From NCBI RefSeq assembly GCF_051622035.1, contig NC_135357.1, positions 20,884,256-20,948,255 on the forward strand: a stretch of DNA of 64,000 nt, in the 5' to 3' direction. The notes beneath the pieces are model-generated. The model worked only from the letters and a program-made list of their open reading frames with translations. It did no database searches and had not been told where the DNA came from. Position 1 is the stretch's first letter, and every line of letters begins with the position of its first letter. The stretch is from Arctopsyche grandis (Eukaryota > Arthropoda > Insecta > Trichoptera > Hydropsychidae). The position numbers and the translations under genes are program-made. This document shows positions 1-28,770 of this stretch, piece by piece.

Positions 1-1737
1 AACGAAAAATCTACTATTTCATTAGAACATTTTTAAACGCAGGAAGTCATAATATTTTGAATTTCGTGTGCGCAATTTTCCATTTTCGCAATTTTCGGCG
101 ACCGGTTCGTTCGTGTCACCAATGTTCGTGGCTGGTTCTATCCGTTCACCAATAAAAGCACAACTATTCATGATATGTAAATACATAGCAATACTTCATA
201 TGCCACACATCATGTACAAAAATAATAAATGAAATATTAAATAATGAACCCATTAATTAAAAGTGTTTTCGTTAATCAAGAACGAAAGTTGGAGGTTCTA
301 AGGCGATTAGATACCGCTGTAGTTTCAAATTGAGTTTTTAAGTCATATGGCATATGCAGTGTTGTTTATGTATGGTGTATCAATAGTGCAAATGCCATAC
401 TTAATGCCATGCTAATCAAATTTTTGAATTGATTATAAATCTGAGCAAAATATTGCGAAAGAATCATTGTGGTATGACAAACAAAATATTTTTTGTAGAA
501 AAATTGAATGCTATTAAAAGTTTTACTTCCATATTGAACCATTATAAAAGTGGTCAATTTGCTATATTGCACATACACTAATGATACAATCAGTTTTGAA
601 AATTTTATTTTATATTTATGTATTTTTAAAAAGGGATACACAGATATATATGTAAATTTAGGTACACATTTTTTTTATTATTACCATGTTTGAAGTTTTC
701 CCATAAATATTATATCACCGTTATTGCTGTTCTTCAAAAGAAATACAAATGAATGATTTGCATTGAACGTTCTACTTGGTCGAATTGCATCAAGAGTAAT
801 AAAAAGTCCTGCGATAAACCCTCAATTAATAAATACTTTGAACAACACACTTTCTATACTCCCTGGTTGAAAAAACTCAAAAATACTAACCAATATGAAC
901 CGACTGATCACAAATATGATATTGAAATTTTTTATACGATCAGGTTTTCAAGATATGAGCAAGTTATAATTTTCTCAATATTTAATGTTGTGAGTGTTTA
1001 AAATTAATATTTTAGTCAATATAGAATTGTTTTTTCTTTTAATTTTCATACGTGTATTATAATTTTAAAATTCTCATCATATTCATGGTCAACGGGTGTG
1101 AATTAGTTTAGATTTTTAGGTTTTAGCAGAGGAGTTGAAGAATCACTTTTGAACAGTGTTATTCTATTATTTAAATTGTAAAATAAATAGTCGAGTGTTA
1201 AAATAAAACATTTTTTTATATAATATCTTATGTAGCTGTGAATCAAATATCAGAAGCAAGTTTGTATGTATGTATGAATTGTTCTGTCTGTACACATCGT
1301 TATAGATAATTAAACTTATGTTAGTGATTCTGATGAAAATGGTATGTATGTTTATGTATTTGAATTATTTGATATTTGCCATGAAAATTTTCCAATCAGA
1401 AATAAAATAAATGGTAAATCTTTATATAAAGAAAAAAAGTGACATTTCATTAAAAAATAAATACATGTGTGTATATAAATTAAAATATTCTCCTCTCCAA
1501 AAACTAATAACTGGGTAACGGTGCAATTGATTGAATTCTATTAGATCTTTTTCAAAACATGTTTTATTAATATTTATATATATTTTATATTACATAATAT
1601 AATTAATAATGAATACAAAATTATTTTGAATAATATTTATCATTAATGTGATTGATTAATTACAAATTTTAATACTGACAATAAATTATTACCTCCTGTG
1701 TTTTCAGTAGATACATACATATGTATATTATTATAAT
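1..1737. other. AT-rich stretch past the last serpin exon
   Basis: I see no supported gene here. Short reading frames on both strands have no recognisable motif and lie in low-complexity AT-rich DNA. Around 60-130 is a fragment with phrases such as ggttcgttcgtgtcacc that look like mobile-element debris. Further alternative serpin terminal exons could lie beyond the left edge of the window, but none with the conserved C-x-D-x-P-F signature was found in this stretch. Confidence 0.5.
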
Positions 1738-15989
<14,252 letters not shown>

Positions 15990-16025
15990 GATGATGGATC
16001 TTCACCGATCGGCTGGCAGAACAAG

Positions 16026-16067
16026 ACTGATTTCCAACGTGTAAACCAGGATGTACATATGTATATA
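16026..16067 (-). promoter_or_regulatory. Candidate serpin core promoter
   Basis: On the minus strand, TCAGT (16030-16026), the arthropod initiator consensus, lies about 37 nt upstream of the serpin start codon. A TATATA string sits about 34-39 nt upstream of it (16067-16062). That string lies within a common TATG-type repeat, so its use as a TATA box is uncertain. Confidence 0.4.
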
Positions 16068-16070
16068 CAT

Positions 16071-19000
16071 ACATCAACAATTTTACGATGATAATTATTA
16101 TGGTATACCTACTTACAGTATATATCTGTACATTAAATATTATACGTACATATATACGAGGTACTGGATAACTGAAAATAAAACAATGATGTTCAAACCT
16201 GAAGTTTTACATATACATACATATATACACTATGTAAGTAAAATATAAATCTCATCTGCTCATCAACAAGGCACATGAAAACAGTTCAGTCTCTCATCGA
16301 CATACATATGTATGTATGTGGTATACATGTATGTTAACTTATATAAATACAATGGAGAAAGATAAATATATAATTTGTCTACCATAGCTGAAAATGACCT
16401 CTATATTGCTATAATTTAAACTATACATATATTTTGAATTGAATTTTATTAAAAAAAAATTGTATGATATATTCAAAAGATTACTAATAAAAACAATTCT
16501 GTTACATTTTGGGTTGTTGGAATGTAAATAATATTCAAATTAATATAAATTAGTAAATTTATGTAGCGTTACATGTAAAATATATTGCATATATAATATA
16601 TACTTATGCGTACATATTTATGTATGTATATGTGTAAGTAAAAGGAAGTATAATTTGTTAATAATTAATAACTTTTTATATTCTAAGCTCATTATATAAA
16701 TCATAATGTTGAATAGTAAACCGATTATGGGTTTTAAAACCAATACAATAAGATATTAAAATGAATTTATCTCTTTATAATCGTCAGAGTGTAGCTAGGA
16801 TAGTTTAAGCCCAAGGGGTGGGGGGGGGCAATTATTCTACTAGCGCCCCTAATCTTTGTCTATCCCCCCCTAATCTTTGTCTATGTATATTTTATTTACA
16901 ATTTTCGAATACGTCCATTAAGTCAAATATCAACATTACGTTTCCTCATTTAATATGGGCAGCAAATAAATTAAAAGGAGAATATTGTCATTTACGTAAA
17001 TAGGTAGGGCGAATGGCACCCCTTCTTGTAACGCACGTTTGCATTTTAAATAAACCTTAATTGTAAAATTTCAGATAATTTTGCGCTCGGGGTCATCTAG
17101 CCCACACTACAGCCCTGATAATCGTTGAAACTGAAATTATTGTTAATTAAAAATATTTAAATATCAATAATTCAGATGTGACAAGAACTGTGAGAAAAAT
17201 GGTCTAAAGACAAGAAACAATATCTTTTCTATACTCCTATTTTTAAAAAGATTATATATTTCACATATATATGTATGCATCAATTTCCCTAATTTTTTAT
17301 CTATAATTTGTTTTAATTTACATCAATTCTGATGCCAGAAATTACTTTTAAAAAATTACTGATCATTTACATACAATTCAAAATTCAAATTTAAGTAAAA
17401 TATTACCTTAAATATGATAATCAACATCTATTATTTAATATTTTATGTATAAAAATTATCAAAGTCACCTTTCCAAAGGTTATCTACATACATATATGTA
17501 CATGGCCATCGATGACCACAACTTTTAAAGCTATTTATCATATTATAATATTAATTATATAATATAATTATCGCGCAAGACAACTAACAAATACATGTGC
17601 ACGTTTACACAACAAATTCATAAAAAAATTGTTCACATATTTTGTATAAATTTCATTGCAAATAGCCTTTTTAGAAAAGATCCCATTCAACGGTGTTGAA
17701 AAATAATAAATCATAATAAGTACAATCTTAATTTTGAGGTAAAATTTCACTTCATTTCATTCGTAAAAAATATTGTAATAAAAATAATATTTTTATGGAA
17801 AATAACATAAAATATAAAAGAATCAGTTTTTTTTACTTCCATACTAATACATTTTTACTTAATTGCTATAGGTACTATTAGAAAAATGCAATTATTGCAC
17901 CAAATATTACCACCATTTTTACCAATGTCTCACATACTAATTTCCAACATATGTACTCTAAAAATTACTTTTGAAAGACTTTTTTTGAGTTTTTATAATT
18001 AATTGAATCTCTATAATACCGAATATTTATATATCGATGATAAAAATAATACATAAGTATACATTAGTTTAGGATTTATATTTTTATTAATAAATACAGT
18101 GTTGAAACAATGATTAATTCAGATATGATTATTATTTCGGATGAATTTGAAAATGAAAAAGAATCTTATTCGTATTCTAAAACTATGTGACGTATAAAAT
18201 GAGATCTTATCTGTAACCCTTATAACGGGTGTAAAAACAGTCTGGAATATTGGACGCAACTTTTCAAATACATGTTGGTTATATGAAGAAATCAAAATTA
18301 CATATAGTAATTATTATTATTATAAATAATAATTATTAGCTTTATTTTCATAAAACTTCTTATCAAATAACATTAATTTCCTGACATATCTGATTTCTCA
18401 CTTTCAAGATTTTCAGTAAGATAGGTCGTGATCAGTAATCGATTGAGTAAAAGTCAAAGTCTTCAGGTTGAATTTGCTCACTAAAACTATATCTTTTGAT
18501 ATATCATATACTATATCTTGCAAATTCAAGTATATGGTAAAATGCTACCTGTCTCTATGATACTGTATACACATTATTGTTGATTGATGTTTTAATTGGC
18601 CAGGAAAACATTATGTACAAAAAAAACATTATGTAATAATTCTATAAAAATATTACGTGACTTTACATATTAATGTACATACATATGTAGCTAATATAGC
18701 TAAAACAAAATCTATATATTTTTTTAACTACTTTAAGCTCTACATTTAACAAGTCATCCCAAATTCAATGTTAAGTTAATTAAATGTACATTCGTATGTA
18801 CACATCTACAAACAGGCATTGCATAGTGCGAGGTGTCACAGTATTCAATGCCAATTGTGATTTTTTTTCAATATCTGTAGTCACAATAAAATTATTTTAT
18901 TATGTTACATATATCAACACATTGATTGACGAAAAACGAGGACAATGAATCAATTCAATGCCGGCCAAACTGCGATCTCGATGAAATTGTATGGTTTTTT

Positions 19001-21311
19001 CCATTTCAATATGATTCATCATATTTACCGGAATATTCGAAAATTTTATGTAAACATTTTTACCATTTTATCTATACTTTAAACAAAATATCAATAGATG
19101 AAGTTTTACGACAAAATTAACCATTAGATTCTGACTGATTTGTAGCTCATTTGAATTACAGTTCATTTCATCCAGTTCGATTATCTAAATTAGTATACTG
19201 ATTAAATTATAACACTACTTTTACCATTTTAAAATTTCACCTGCACGCTTTAAAGCTTTCTTTTTTTGGATAGTCAGATAATGTCGAGAGCTTTACTGTA
19301 CCTATCATATACAAAGTGTCAATTCATCCCATATACTGAATGGATTTAGGGGAAAATTTTAAATTAAAAATAGGGGATCTAAAAAAATTACAACAAAAGT
19401 GAAGTTTCACTTTCAAATTCACGTTAAAATTTTTCACTAAGGCAATACATTAAATATATAAATTCGGTTATCGTGGCAAAAAAATGAATAGACATAATAC
19501 ACATACATATATATGTATATATTATGTAAACAATAAATTACGCTCTAATTTAAGATGGTTTTTTTCATATTATAAAAAGTACATCCAATATATACAAGAG
19601 TACATATAAAGAGTTACATCCAATATTTCAGACTATTTTTACACCAATATATATACAAATAAATAAAAAGAACTTTGGGAGTACTACACATTTTTGAAAT
19701 TTCATAATGAAATAAATGCAAACATACATTCATTCTAATTTTTTAGTTAACAATATATTTAATTACAAAATGTATGTATTTCATAAAGGCACCATAATTA
19801 ATGGAATAGCAAGTTTATTGTGTAAATATTTAAGTATTAAATAGTCTATTTCAGTTATATACCTATAGAATCGTTTTACCATTATTCATTCCTACAGTAA
19901 AGCTTTCTAAATATTGCTCACAAAACTATTGATTTATTTACAAATTGATGACAAATTAACATCTACAATGGACTAACTTTTTTATTCATAAAAAGATAAT
20001 GTAATATTCAACTCAGGAACAGTCAAATTAATAAAACACAAAAATAAATATATGTTATTTTTTTCATCAACAGAGGCATCCTAGCTAATTGGTCAATGTT
20101 GTCAATGACTGAGTAGTAATATTGTATTGTATATGCTTTGAATAAACTTCTGATTTTTAAGCAACCAAATTTCTCCAATTTTATGTGGTGAGACGAGTTT
20201 TACCTTTAATTTGCTACATTCAAAAATTTTATAGACAACTCACCTTTCTTAAAAGCTGTACAGAGCAAAATTATCGTTTCAAACAATTTATATAATTTAC
20301 AAAAGAATATTGGAATACACATTGATGGATAGAATATGAAATATGACAAACTCCATTATTCGAATTGTAATTCCATCTCTATTTTAGCAAATATAAATTT
20401 GCATCGATCGTTTATAGTTCAATATATTTGTAGCACAAAAGAAAATAACGAAGAAAGAAATAGTATAAATAATAAAGTTGAGAAAAATCACAATATTGAG
20501 TTTACCATTTTAGGACTATATTTCTCATATTACATTGCATAACAGTTGTGCTTTTGTTCAATTGTTCACTTCTTATCACAAAGAATAAAAACAGGATATC
20601 GAATACATTTGAAATACTCTTATGACTTGTGTATTTAAAAAATCATTTAAATCCTTATGTATCACAAATAATAAATCTCAAAAAAAATGTATTACATTTT
20701 AATACAAAATCATCTATCTCAAGAAAAAGTTACATTTAATAAATAATAAAAGTACAGCAAAAACAATAATTCAATCAATTTCGCATTAAGGGTAAGTAAT
20801 ACATACATACACAATTGTTTCCAAATGAGGGGACATTGTTGAGGAATCTCAACATAATTTTATCATATTAAAATAATATATGTATGTACATACATACATA
20901 TACAAATGTAGTATATTTTTATTAAAAAATACAAAACATACAAATGTTAATTATAACAGTTAGACTTAATGGGTTAACAGTTAAACTAATATGAAAAATA
21001 ATCTGTGAAAGGAAACTTGGCCAGAATATGAATGTTTTAAATTCTCTTGAAAGTAATTTAAAAGAGGTTCACCTGTAATTTGTATTAGTCACTACACACA
21101 TGAAAAATATAAATAATTTTTACTATTAAAAAAATAAATCAATTCACAACAGCTACACTAAAATTGTTCTCCACAATTGGCGTTGAGCTGGTAAGGAATG
21201 ATTTTAAAATTTAAATGTTCAGCAATCAAATATAAAATACATAATGATGTATAGTTTTTTTTTTTTAATAAAAGGCATCACATTATATTGACCACTATAG
21301 AGAGATCACAG
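16071..21311. other. Intergenic region, serpin to nicastrin
   Basis: This stretch holds AT-rich DNA with TATG/CATA microsatellites (16050-16080, 16300-16320, 20875-20905), a G run at 16818-16828 followed by two copies of cccctaatctttgtctat, and no supported gene. Reading frames of up to about 70 codons show no domain or splice context. Confidence 0.5.
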
Positions 21312-23470
21312 CTAACTAAAATTGTTAATCAGCAATCCACACGTGATCTATAAATAAAAATAGAAAATATATAAATATTACATGTGCATTAATAAATGAC
21401 GATAAATAAAATAATACGTACGCTGCTTGGTTAGGTGTATCTATTCTATTTTCTGTGTCGATCAACCATGTCACATGTCGACGCCCTAATATAATTAAAA
21501 TAATCGACAACACGAAAACAGTACAACCGATTCCTATAGTTAAACTTTCCCTCCACGGTGCAGGTTTTACTAAAATTCTTAGAGACATAGAGCGCCACAC
21601 TGACTCAGTCCATGTAGAAAATTTACCGGATGTAAAATCATAGTCTGAATTAAAAGAATCATAATAAGTTTTAATTTATTTAAATTTTTGAGAAATTTTA
21701 ATAGAAAAACAAATAAACCTGTTTCGGTAAATGCTGGGCTTCCTGCTTGGGTGAAATTTATAATGGATCGAATACACATCCCATCACCAAACCATCCTGC
21801 TACCCATTCATAATACACCTTACAAAAACAAAAATAGATTTGTTATTTTTCAATCAATTATTTTTTTTCATTTATGATTGTATACATACAGATTCGTTTT
21901 CTAGGCTTTTGCAATCGTCCTTACTCCTTGATATATTTGCTCCCGAGAGAAAAGCTGCAAATTGAGCTGTAGCGTGGGCGATAGGTGAGTACCACACAGA
22001 CACTCCGACGTAAAGTGAAGCTGGTGGTATGTTTCCAACAGGCACTGATGGTGGTAAAGCAGAAGGAGACTGTGCTACTGAGAGTAAATGACACGCAATT
22101 GTATCCAAATAACAGTGAAGAAGTTCATCTACCTGAAAAAGATAAATATCGAATATAATACTAAGAACAAACTTCTCAATCGTATATCTATGTACATATA
22201 CATATGTAGGTAAGCATATTTTAACAAATAGGAAATTAATTTAACCTACAATGAATGGACTAGCTCTAATTTTTCCATCATAAGGCTTATCGGTGACATG
22301 TTCATAAAGAGCATAAGCTATTGCAGTTGATATGTCAGCTAGTCGTACTTGAACACTTCCCGCTGGATATTTTGAATCTGGGAATTCTACACCATCAGAT
22401 CCTGTATATAAATTAAAATATTACTTAATGTATACATTAAAGTGTAAAGACTTTATATTTTTCTCTTATTTATAAACTTTTAAAATGCTTTAGATTTTTA
22501 TAACAGCATAAGTAATGTCAAACAACACCTAAATTGCAGCTTTTAGCTTATCTATATAATAAAATTTTTAAATTGCCTCTCAGAAGGCAGAAAAAAAAAT
22601 TGTTTTCGTTCCATCTTAATTTAATATACTAATATCAAAAGGTTAATCAATTAAAAGAAAAATTTATTTTAGTTGAAATCAAATGAAATACCTCGCTTTA
22701 CATCTGTTGATAAATTTGAATATAAATAATTCAAATTTAACTTGTTATCCAGAACCGATTGGTAGTATTTGTTTTTAAAATTAGGACCATGATCTGCAAG
22801 AACAACGGATGCCATTTGTGTCACTGAAGAATTCAAAAATCGAAGAAAGGAATGTACAGATGATGGTGGAATATTGTCTCCTACTTCTAATATTGGATTT
22901 GAAACATTTCCATTACTACCCATCAATTTAATTGATTCTATAAAAGATTTTACCTGTAAAAATATTAAAATTACACAAAAGTAAATTTGAAATATAACGT
23001 TTATTAAATTACTATAAATACATATACTACTCACTGCGTTGCGTCTTTCAGAATCGTTGTAATTGGGACTAAATGCATGAATATCTTGTCCATTTTGCAG
23101 TTGGCCTATGTGTAAATGGGGTCCAATAGACATTGGTAATAAAGGAGGTGCAGGATCAGGACCCGTGTACGGGAAAGAGTCTGTAGAAAGATCCCAAGCC
23201 ATTCTCTGAGACCCAATATAATCGTAAGTTTCACCATTAAGCGCCATAAACATTACATTTTTATCTAAAAATTAAATGTTATTTATCATTTACATGTACA
23301 TGTATAATTTCTATACGATTTCGCGTAGCAAAATTGACTTACTATAATTTTTATACTGATCAGCCGGAATCATCAATCCCAGCACATGGGCAGTTGATAA
23401 AAGTGTGACTAAGCCTGATACTGTTGTTACACTACCACCACCAAATCCTATACATACATAAATATTAAAA

Positions 23471-23541
<71 letters not shown>

Positions 23542-26500
23542 CCATAGATACATACAATTTGATACTAAATTCAAAATTTTACACAAAAGACTGAAATGGC
23601 AATATGTTACCTTCTAGCATAGTAGTAGCATCCATCCCTGCTGTTACAAGAGCGACAGTTCCCTTTGTTTCTGTTATATTTGGTTTGAATAGTATGAATT
23701 TATCTTCAAAAACAGAAGAATTGTGCTAAAAATTATATTTAATCTCAATTATAGCACAAAACAATATTTCATCTATAGATACATACTTTAAATACAGATA
23801 GATTAAAATTATTTCACTGAAACGGAAATAACAGATTACCAAATAAATTACCTGTGAATTATCTTTCTCAGAATATGATCCTCTAGGAAATAATGTAGTG
23901 AATATTGAACGGTCTGATAAAGGATCACAATAACGGATTGGACTTAAATTTCTCACAATATTTGATCTAAAATAGTGAATTAGGATTAATCACATTTACC
24001 TAATCAATTTATTATTTTTGTATTTTGTGATACTAATATCAGATACAATACGAGTAAACCCATACCAAGTCACTCCGACGAAGAATTCGGATGTCCGAGT
24101 GACTTGTAAACGTGGTTGGCACGTAATGGCCACTCAGAAAATTTTAAAATGTCGGATCTGGTACTACAAGGTTTAGGAGCTGTCGCAGATATGATGATAA
24201 AGAGCTATAAATTCATAAAACTCTCTCCTTTTTAGCGAACAGATGAATCTGGACCCGCAAATGGATTTAAAAGCTCGGTAAATTGGGTGATTACACGACA
24301 AGTCGTTCACAGAAATTCCGTTCATCGACAACTCACTCACAGCCATTGATTTACCGACAGTACGTTCACAGATACTTCGTTCACCGATAATTCGCTCACT
24401 GACGCTTCATTCACGACTAATTGCTCGCGGCTTTTTGTTCACGACCGTTTGGTACAGACGGGTCTGAGTCGCTGCATCGAAAATGACTTGAACAAAAGTC
24501 GAAAGATCGAAAAGATGGTGGAGTCAACGAATCCCCCCCCCATACCCCTCCCCCTGGCGAGCGACATACGAGTGTGAAGAGTATATCCGAATATGTGTGC
24601 GTTAGAAGGAGACTCTTCACACTCGTAAGTCGCTCGCCTGGGGGGTATGAGGGGGGATTCGTTGATTCCGCCCATCTTTTCGATCTTTCGACTTTCGTTC
24701 AAGTCACTTTCGATGCAGTGATGGCCACCGTTCACAGACATGTCGTCTACAGATAATTTTCTAACCGACAATTCCTTCACAGATGTTTCGTTTTTAAAAA
24801 GAAACGTCCGAGCTATTTGGTCTGAGTATACTCGTATCGTGTCAACCTGATTTAAAAAGTAAATATAAAATATACTATACCTTCGGATACACACTTCACT
24901 ATTTACGGCAGCAAACATGAATGCATCCATTTCAACAGCGCACAATGATCTTGAAGATTGCGTATTCAAATCAAAAGAATTAAATCTGCAGAAAAAAAAT
25001 TGAGATTTAGCAATTGACAACAAAAATTTTACATAATTTTTATTTCTATTACCCACTTGATAAAACAATCATATATTTTATTAATATCATCTTTTTTATC
25101 CGGTGGCAAATAAAATATGGAAAATGGGATGTCCCTATACATTAATCCAGTACCATACGGATTCCACACATTTGAATCATTCGCAGAGTTGTGACAAACA
25201 TTTTCTGACGATGTCCATTGTGAACGAATATTTGGACATCTTTGCTCATGGGAGAAAGATTCGATTCTGTAAAAAAATAAAGTATACATAAAAACTATAA
25301 ACACAATAATAATGCGAAAATATATATTGCAAAGAAACACACGTATCAGATCCATTATTATAAACAACAATTCCTGCTATAATATCTGAGTGGCTTATGA
25401 GTAGATTAACAATTTCTTCATTAAAAAGTTTCATTGGAAGTAAAACAGCGTATGGAGCAGCTGTGCCATTCTTAATTATCCATTCAACATCTTCAATTCC
25501 AGATATAGCATGTACAACACCAACAGAACCACCACGTTTGGCTAAATTAAAATTAAAGAGAAATATGAAGTAAATAGTGTAAAAGTAAAATCATTTATGG
25601 TTTCACAACAAAACCTCCCCGGACAAAACGGCGAACTTATCTTTTTGTCCATAGACAATATGTCGCGTTATCATTTTGTCGGGGACGTTGTGGTGTTCGG
25701 CGTTTTGTCCAAGGATATTTGTCGTGACACCGTATTCACTTACAAGTACAACCAATTTGATGAGTTCCATTTAACCGTCTATAACAAGCTCCACCACTAT
25801 ATAAAGACTCATACATCATATCTCGAAGCCTTTGACCGTCAACTGTAAACATAAGTATAGATATACACATATGACTATATTTTTGTAAATCTGAAAAAAT
25901 TATATAATGATATATCAATAATTCTACATTGACTTTTTTTTATTTTGGAATATTCAATCCCAAGCAGGGAAAAATCAAAACCAATAAATAATAATTTGTA
26001 TTGCTTTATATCAAGCTTTAGATCCAAATCTTAAAGGAAATTTGGCGCAATGACTCGAGTATATAAGTTACAATCAGGGCTGCAGCGAACCTATGCGATA
26101 ATTTATTCATGAAATATTAACCGGAATAGAGAAGGTTTAGATGCATTTCTTTTGGCAAAAACTTTTTTGTCCTTACAATTATTCTTTTTGCATTTTTAAC
26201 CTCTTTCCTGTTTTTGACAGTCCCAGTGTCTCATTTGTGTCACGAAGAAAATGGTCAGCCTACACACGCTGCAACTCTCCGCAAATCAAACATGTAGTTT
26301 TAGTTAGACCAAAGATATAAAATATTACTGAATTACATACATGCGTTGAGTCATAAGCTATAGTGACGCCCACTTTAGGAATAAAATTTAAAAAGAGTGT
26401 GTGCAATACAATGCACGTTCGATTTAGAGAACCAAGAGGCGATGATTTGAAATGTCAACTGACCGGCAGGAGGATGAGTGACCAGCAAAAGGATCGCGAC

Positions 26501-26587
26501 GGTTCCCAGAAGCCTCAGGAGTGCGACTCCATATCCACATCCACATCCATTTCCACCCCCACCCTCCTCACTCCCACCAAGCCGCAT
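21312..26587 (-). CDS. nct: Nicastrin, gamma-secretase subunit
   Basis: Nicastrin is the large glycosylated subunit of gamma-secretase, which cleaves Notch and other type I membrane proteins. Fifteen coding exons run 26587-26464, 25842-25744, 25541-25343, 25266-25057, 24985-24881, 23966-23852, 23725-23611, 23447-23343, 23264-23035, 22953-22692, 22401-22250, 22132-21890, 21818-21719, 21644-21418 and 21347-21312. Phases match throughout, giving about 773 residues, slightly above the usual 700. Hallmarks are a signal peptide (GTVAILLLVTHPPA), LNGTHQIGCTS, YCDPLSDRS, GETYDYIGSQRM (the conserved DYIGS region), VVLADHGPNFKNKYYQS, STWTESVW and one transmembrane segment (IGIGCTVFVLSIILIIL) near the C-terminus. 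The start is the first ATG after an in-frame TAA. The last exon is least certain: the 70-nt intron before it is open in frame, so retention would give a different, hydrophobic tail ending HVWIAD (stop at 21325). Confidence 0.95.
23463..23540. repeat. Poly-A plus AT microsatellite in nicastrin intron
   Basis: An A run is followed by about 55 bp of AT dinucleotide, immediately upstream (minus strand) of the nicastrin exon that begins at 23447. Confidence 0.95.
24290..24790. mobile_element. Foldback element in nicastrin intron
   Basis: The inner arms (about 24471-24586 and 24610-24717) are inverted copies: gatcgaaaagatggtgg with its complement, and gcgagcgacatacgagtgt with acactcgtaagtcgctcgc. 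They are flanked by direct motif repeats of the type ttcacagat and ttcaccgata. No transposase is visible. It enlarges the intron between nicastrin exons 5 and 6 and should be spliced out. Confidence 0.75.
25597..25742. mobile_element. Element fragment next to nicastrin exon 2
   Basis: It contains gacaaaacggcgaac and gttcggcgttttgtcc in inverted orientation, related to 7020-7535. It ends almost at the donor of nicastrin exon 2 (25744). Confidence 0.5.
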
Positions 26588-27054
26588 GGCGAGTCTCAAC
26601 GATTCTACAAGTTAATGAGTTCAAATTCAGAGATCTTGAATGTCAACCAACAATACTGGTGTCAATCTCGAGAGACCGAGGAATCGAGGGTTGCCAGTCG
26701 CTACTGCCGACATCTGCAATGATGACAACCGCACGAGCAAACGTCACATTTGCACTACTAGCTGTCACTTTTTCATAATTTTTATCTAACCATTACATTG
26801 AGCGTGCTCATATAGTTTTCATCTTAAAAAAAATGTCCCTAAATCGTACTCAAGTAATCAGTTGATGTCAATTATATGTTTCGTTCTAATGACCTATATT
26901 GTGTATTTTTACATAATTATTGTTAGGGGAAATTTGATGCCTACTCTTCAAGTTGATTACATTATGTGCACAAAAAGGTGCGTGTGTGAGAGCATGATGC
27001 CATGTTTCGTCACGATAGTGCACGTCGCTACTCAGCCAACGTCAAAAACGGGCA

Positions 27055-27220
27055 TAATACTACATTTACACGAGGCTAATTGTTGAGACATTCCACTAAG
27101 CCAAGCCAACGTTGATCTCGTGTATTGTCTCGGAATGCCTATTTACACGAGACCAATATTGGCTTGGCTTAGAGGAATGTCTTTTTCCTCGTGTAAATAG
27201 GCGATCCGAAAAAATACAGA
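27055..27220. mobile_element. Short foldback with ttacacgag ends
   Basis: Both arms end in tttacacgag or its complement and contain aagccaagcca/tggcttggctta (around 27101 and 27164). It is non-coding and lies about 0.5 kb upstream of the nicastrin start codon. Confidence 0.65.
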
Positions 27221-27298
27221 AAACTGATAAAAAAAATGTTAGGTTTGTGCGATGATTCTCAACGAGAGAAAACCATGGATATGTAGGCGGGGTAGGTA

Positions 27299-28094
27299 TG
27301 TGTTGACCGTATCCCGGCCTAACGAAACACTGTTGTGCTAGTTTTATAAAGTTTTATTGTTTGCCTATGGTTGTACAAAGGTATGGTATTTGTGGGCAAA
27401 AGTATGTCGTTCAGCGGTCTCTGGATATGGTAGAGTGTCGCTGGCTCGGCATTCAGCTATGTTCAGAAGGTCTCTGGATGCGGCAGTGTGTTGCTGGCTC
27501 GTTGTTCGGCTATGTTCGGAAGGTCTCTGGATACGGCAGTGTGTTGCTGGCTCGTCCGGCTGGTTGATCTTCCAAGTCCGCGTAGTGTAGTGGTGGCTGG
27601 TCAGGAGCTGTATGTCGACGCTTGCTGCTGTGGGTCGACTGGCGTTGTTTGGGTTGTACCTCCTTTTATAGTGTTTCTGGAATCACCTGATCGATGGTGG
27701 TGGTTTGTTGATGCGTAAGAGAGGAATGCACTTTTGCCGAGGCGTAGAATTTTCTGGAACGATTGGCGCCGTTCCGCTCGATGTATTTTAATGGTGGCGG
27801 CGTGTTTCGACCGTTTTGGTTCCACTCGACTGGTAGGGGCGTTCCGCTTGAGTTTAATATAATGACTGCAGTTGTGTGTCGTCTGGGTTTCGTTCCGCTC
27901 GAGTGTGAAGGGTGGATCATTCTCGAAGGATTTTGGCATCGTTCCGCTTGAGTTGGATTTGGCGCCGTTCCGCCTGAGTTTAATATAATGACTGCAGGTG
28001 TATGTCGTCTGGGTTTCGTTCCGCTCGATGTAGTTTGTTGTTGCGGAATATTCTCGAATGTTTCGATGACGATGACGATGACGAGATTCCTACA
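27299..28094 (-). mobile_element. Probable solo LTR, copy 1
   Basis: Most of this block is the reverse complement of 47010-47809. On the minus strand it begins TGTAGGAATCTCG at 28094. It carries the shared TATAAAAGGAGG box and several GAGCGGAACGNNNNN-type tandem units, and reads toward about 27299, where similarity to the other copy fades. No internal retrotransposon genes flank it. The overlapping short reading frames are not credible genes. Confidence 0.65.
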
Positions 28095-28770
28095 GATATC
28101 TTTCTAGCTTCTGATTTGCAATTTATTTTCGTGCAATGCTTCAATATTACAAAGTTTCGTAACGTGCACAGTCGAATAAATCTATTCCATTCGACTTTTA
28201 AAAATCGGGACTCTGGACATCAAATAAAAAAATGCGCTGCAGATTATTTTTACACGGTGTATAATATTAAATTCCCTAAAATATTGTTTGCCTTGCTTTT
28301 TGTTTAAAAAATGAACAATAACATTCTCCAAGTCCATTTCGTTTGTCAGCTGCTATTGGCGAGCATACCTATTTATTTATGTATGTAAGGAATCATATGT
28401 ATATGGAGGGTTAAAATTTAAGCCTAGAGTCGACCTTGGAACAACCAGTTTACAGCTGAGCAGACACGGCTGACTTCTTGTAGAGAATGCTGGCTTCTGT
28501 CTAAACATTTAAATATTCAATAATTCTCCTTTGGGGTCCATAACCTTGTCATGGTTGAGGGGGGGGGGCTAGCCATTCTAACTGATAGCAAGAATGGACC
28601 AGGATTGAAAAAACAACTGTTAACAGTTTAGTAAACAAAAAGTATATATGTATGTATGTAGTGCGAAAGTGATTCCAAAAAATGTAGCGGAGCGGGCGGG
28701 GGGGGGGGGGAGAGTTATCGGTAAAAATCCGACACTTTCTTTCTGGAGGATTGTCTAATGGTCCGTACGC

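Noticed and set aside
27357-27951. Several 60-112 codon frames on both strands
   Set aside because: They fall in the LTR and reflect its tandem repeats; none has gag, pol or host motifs.
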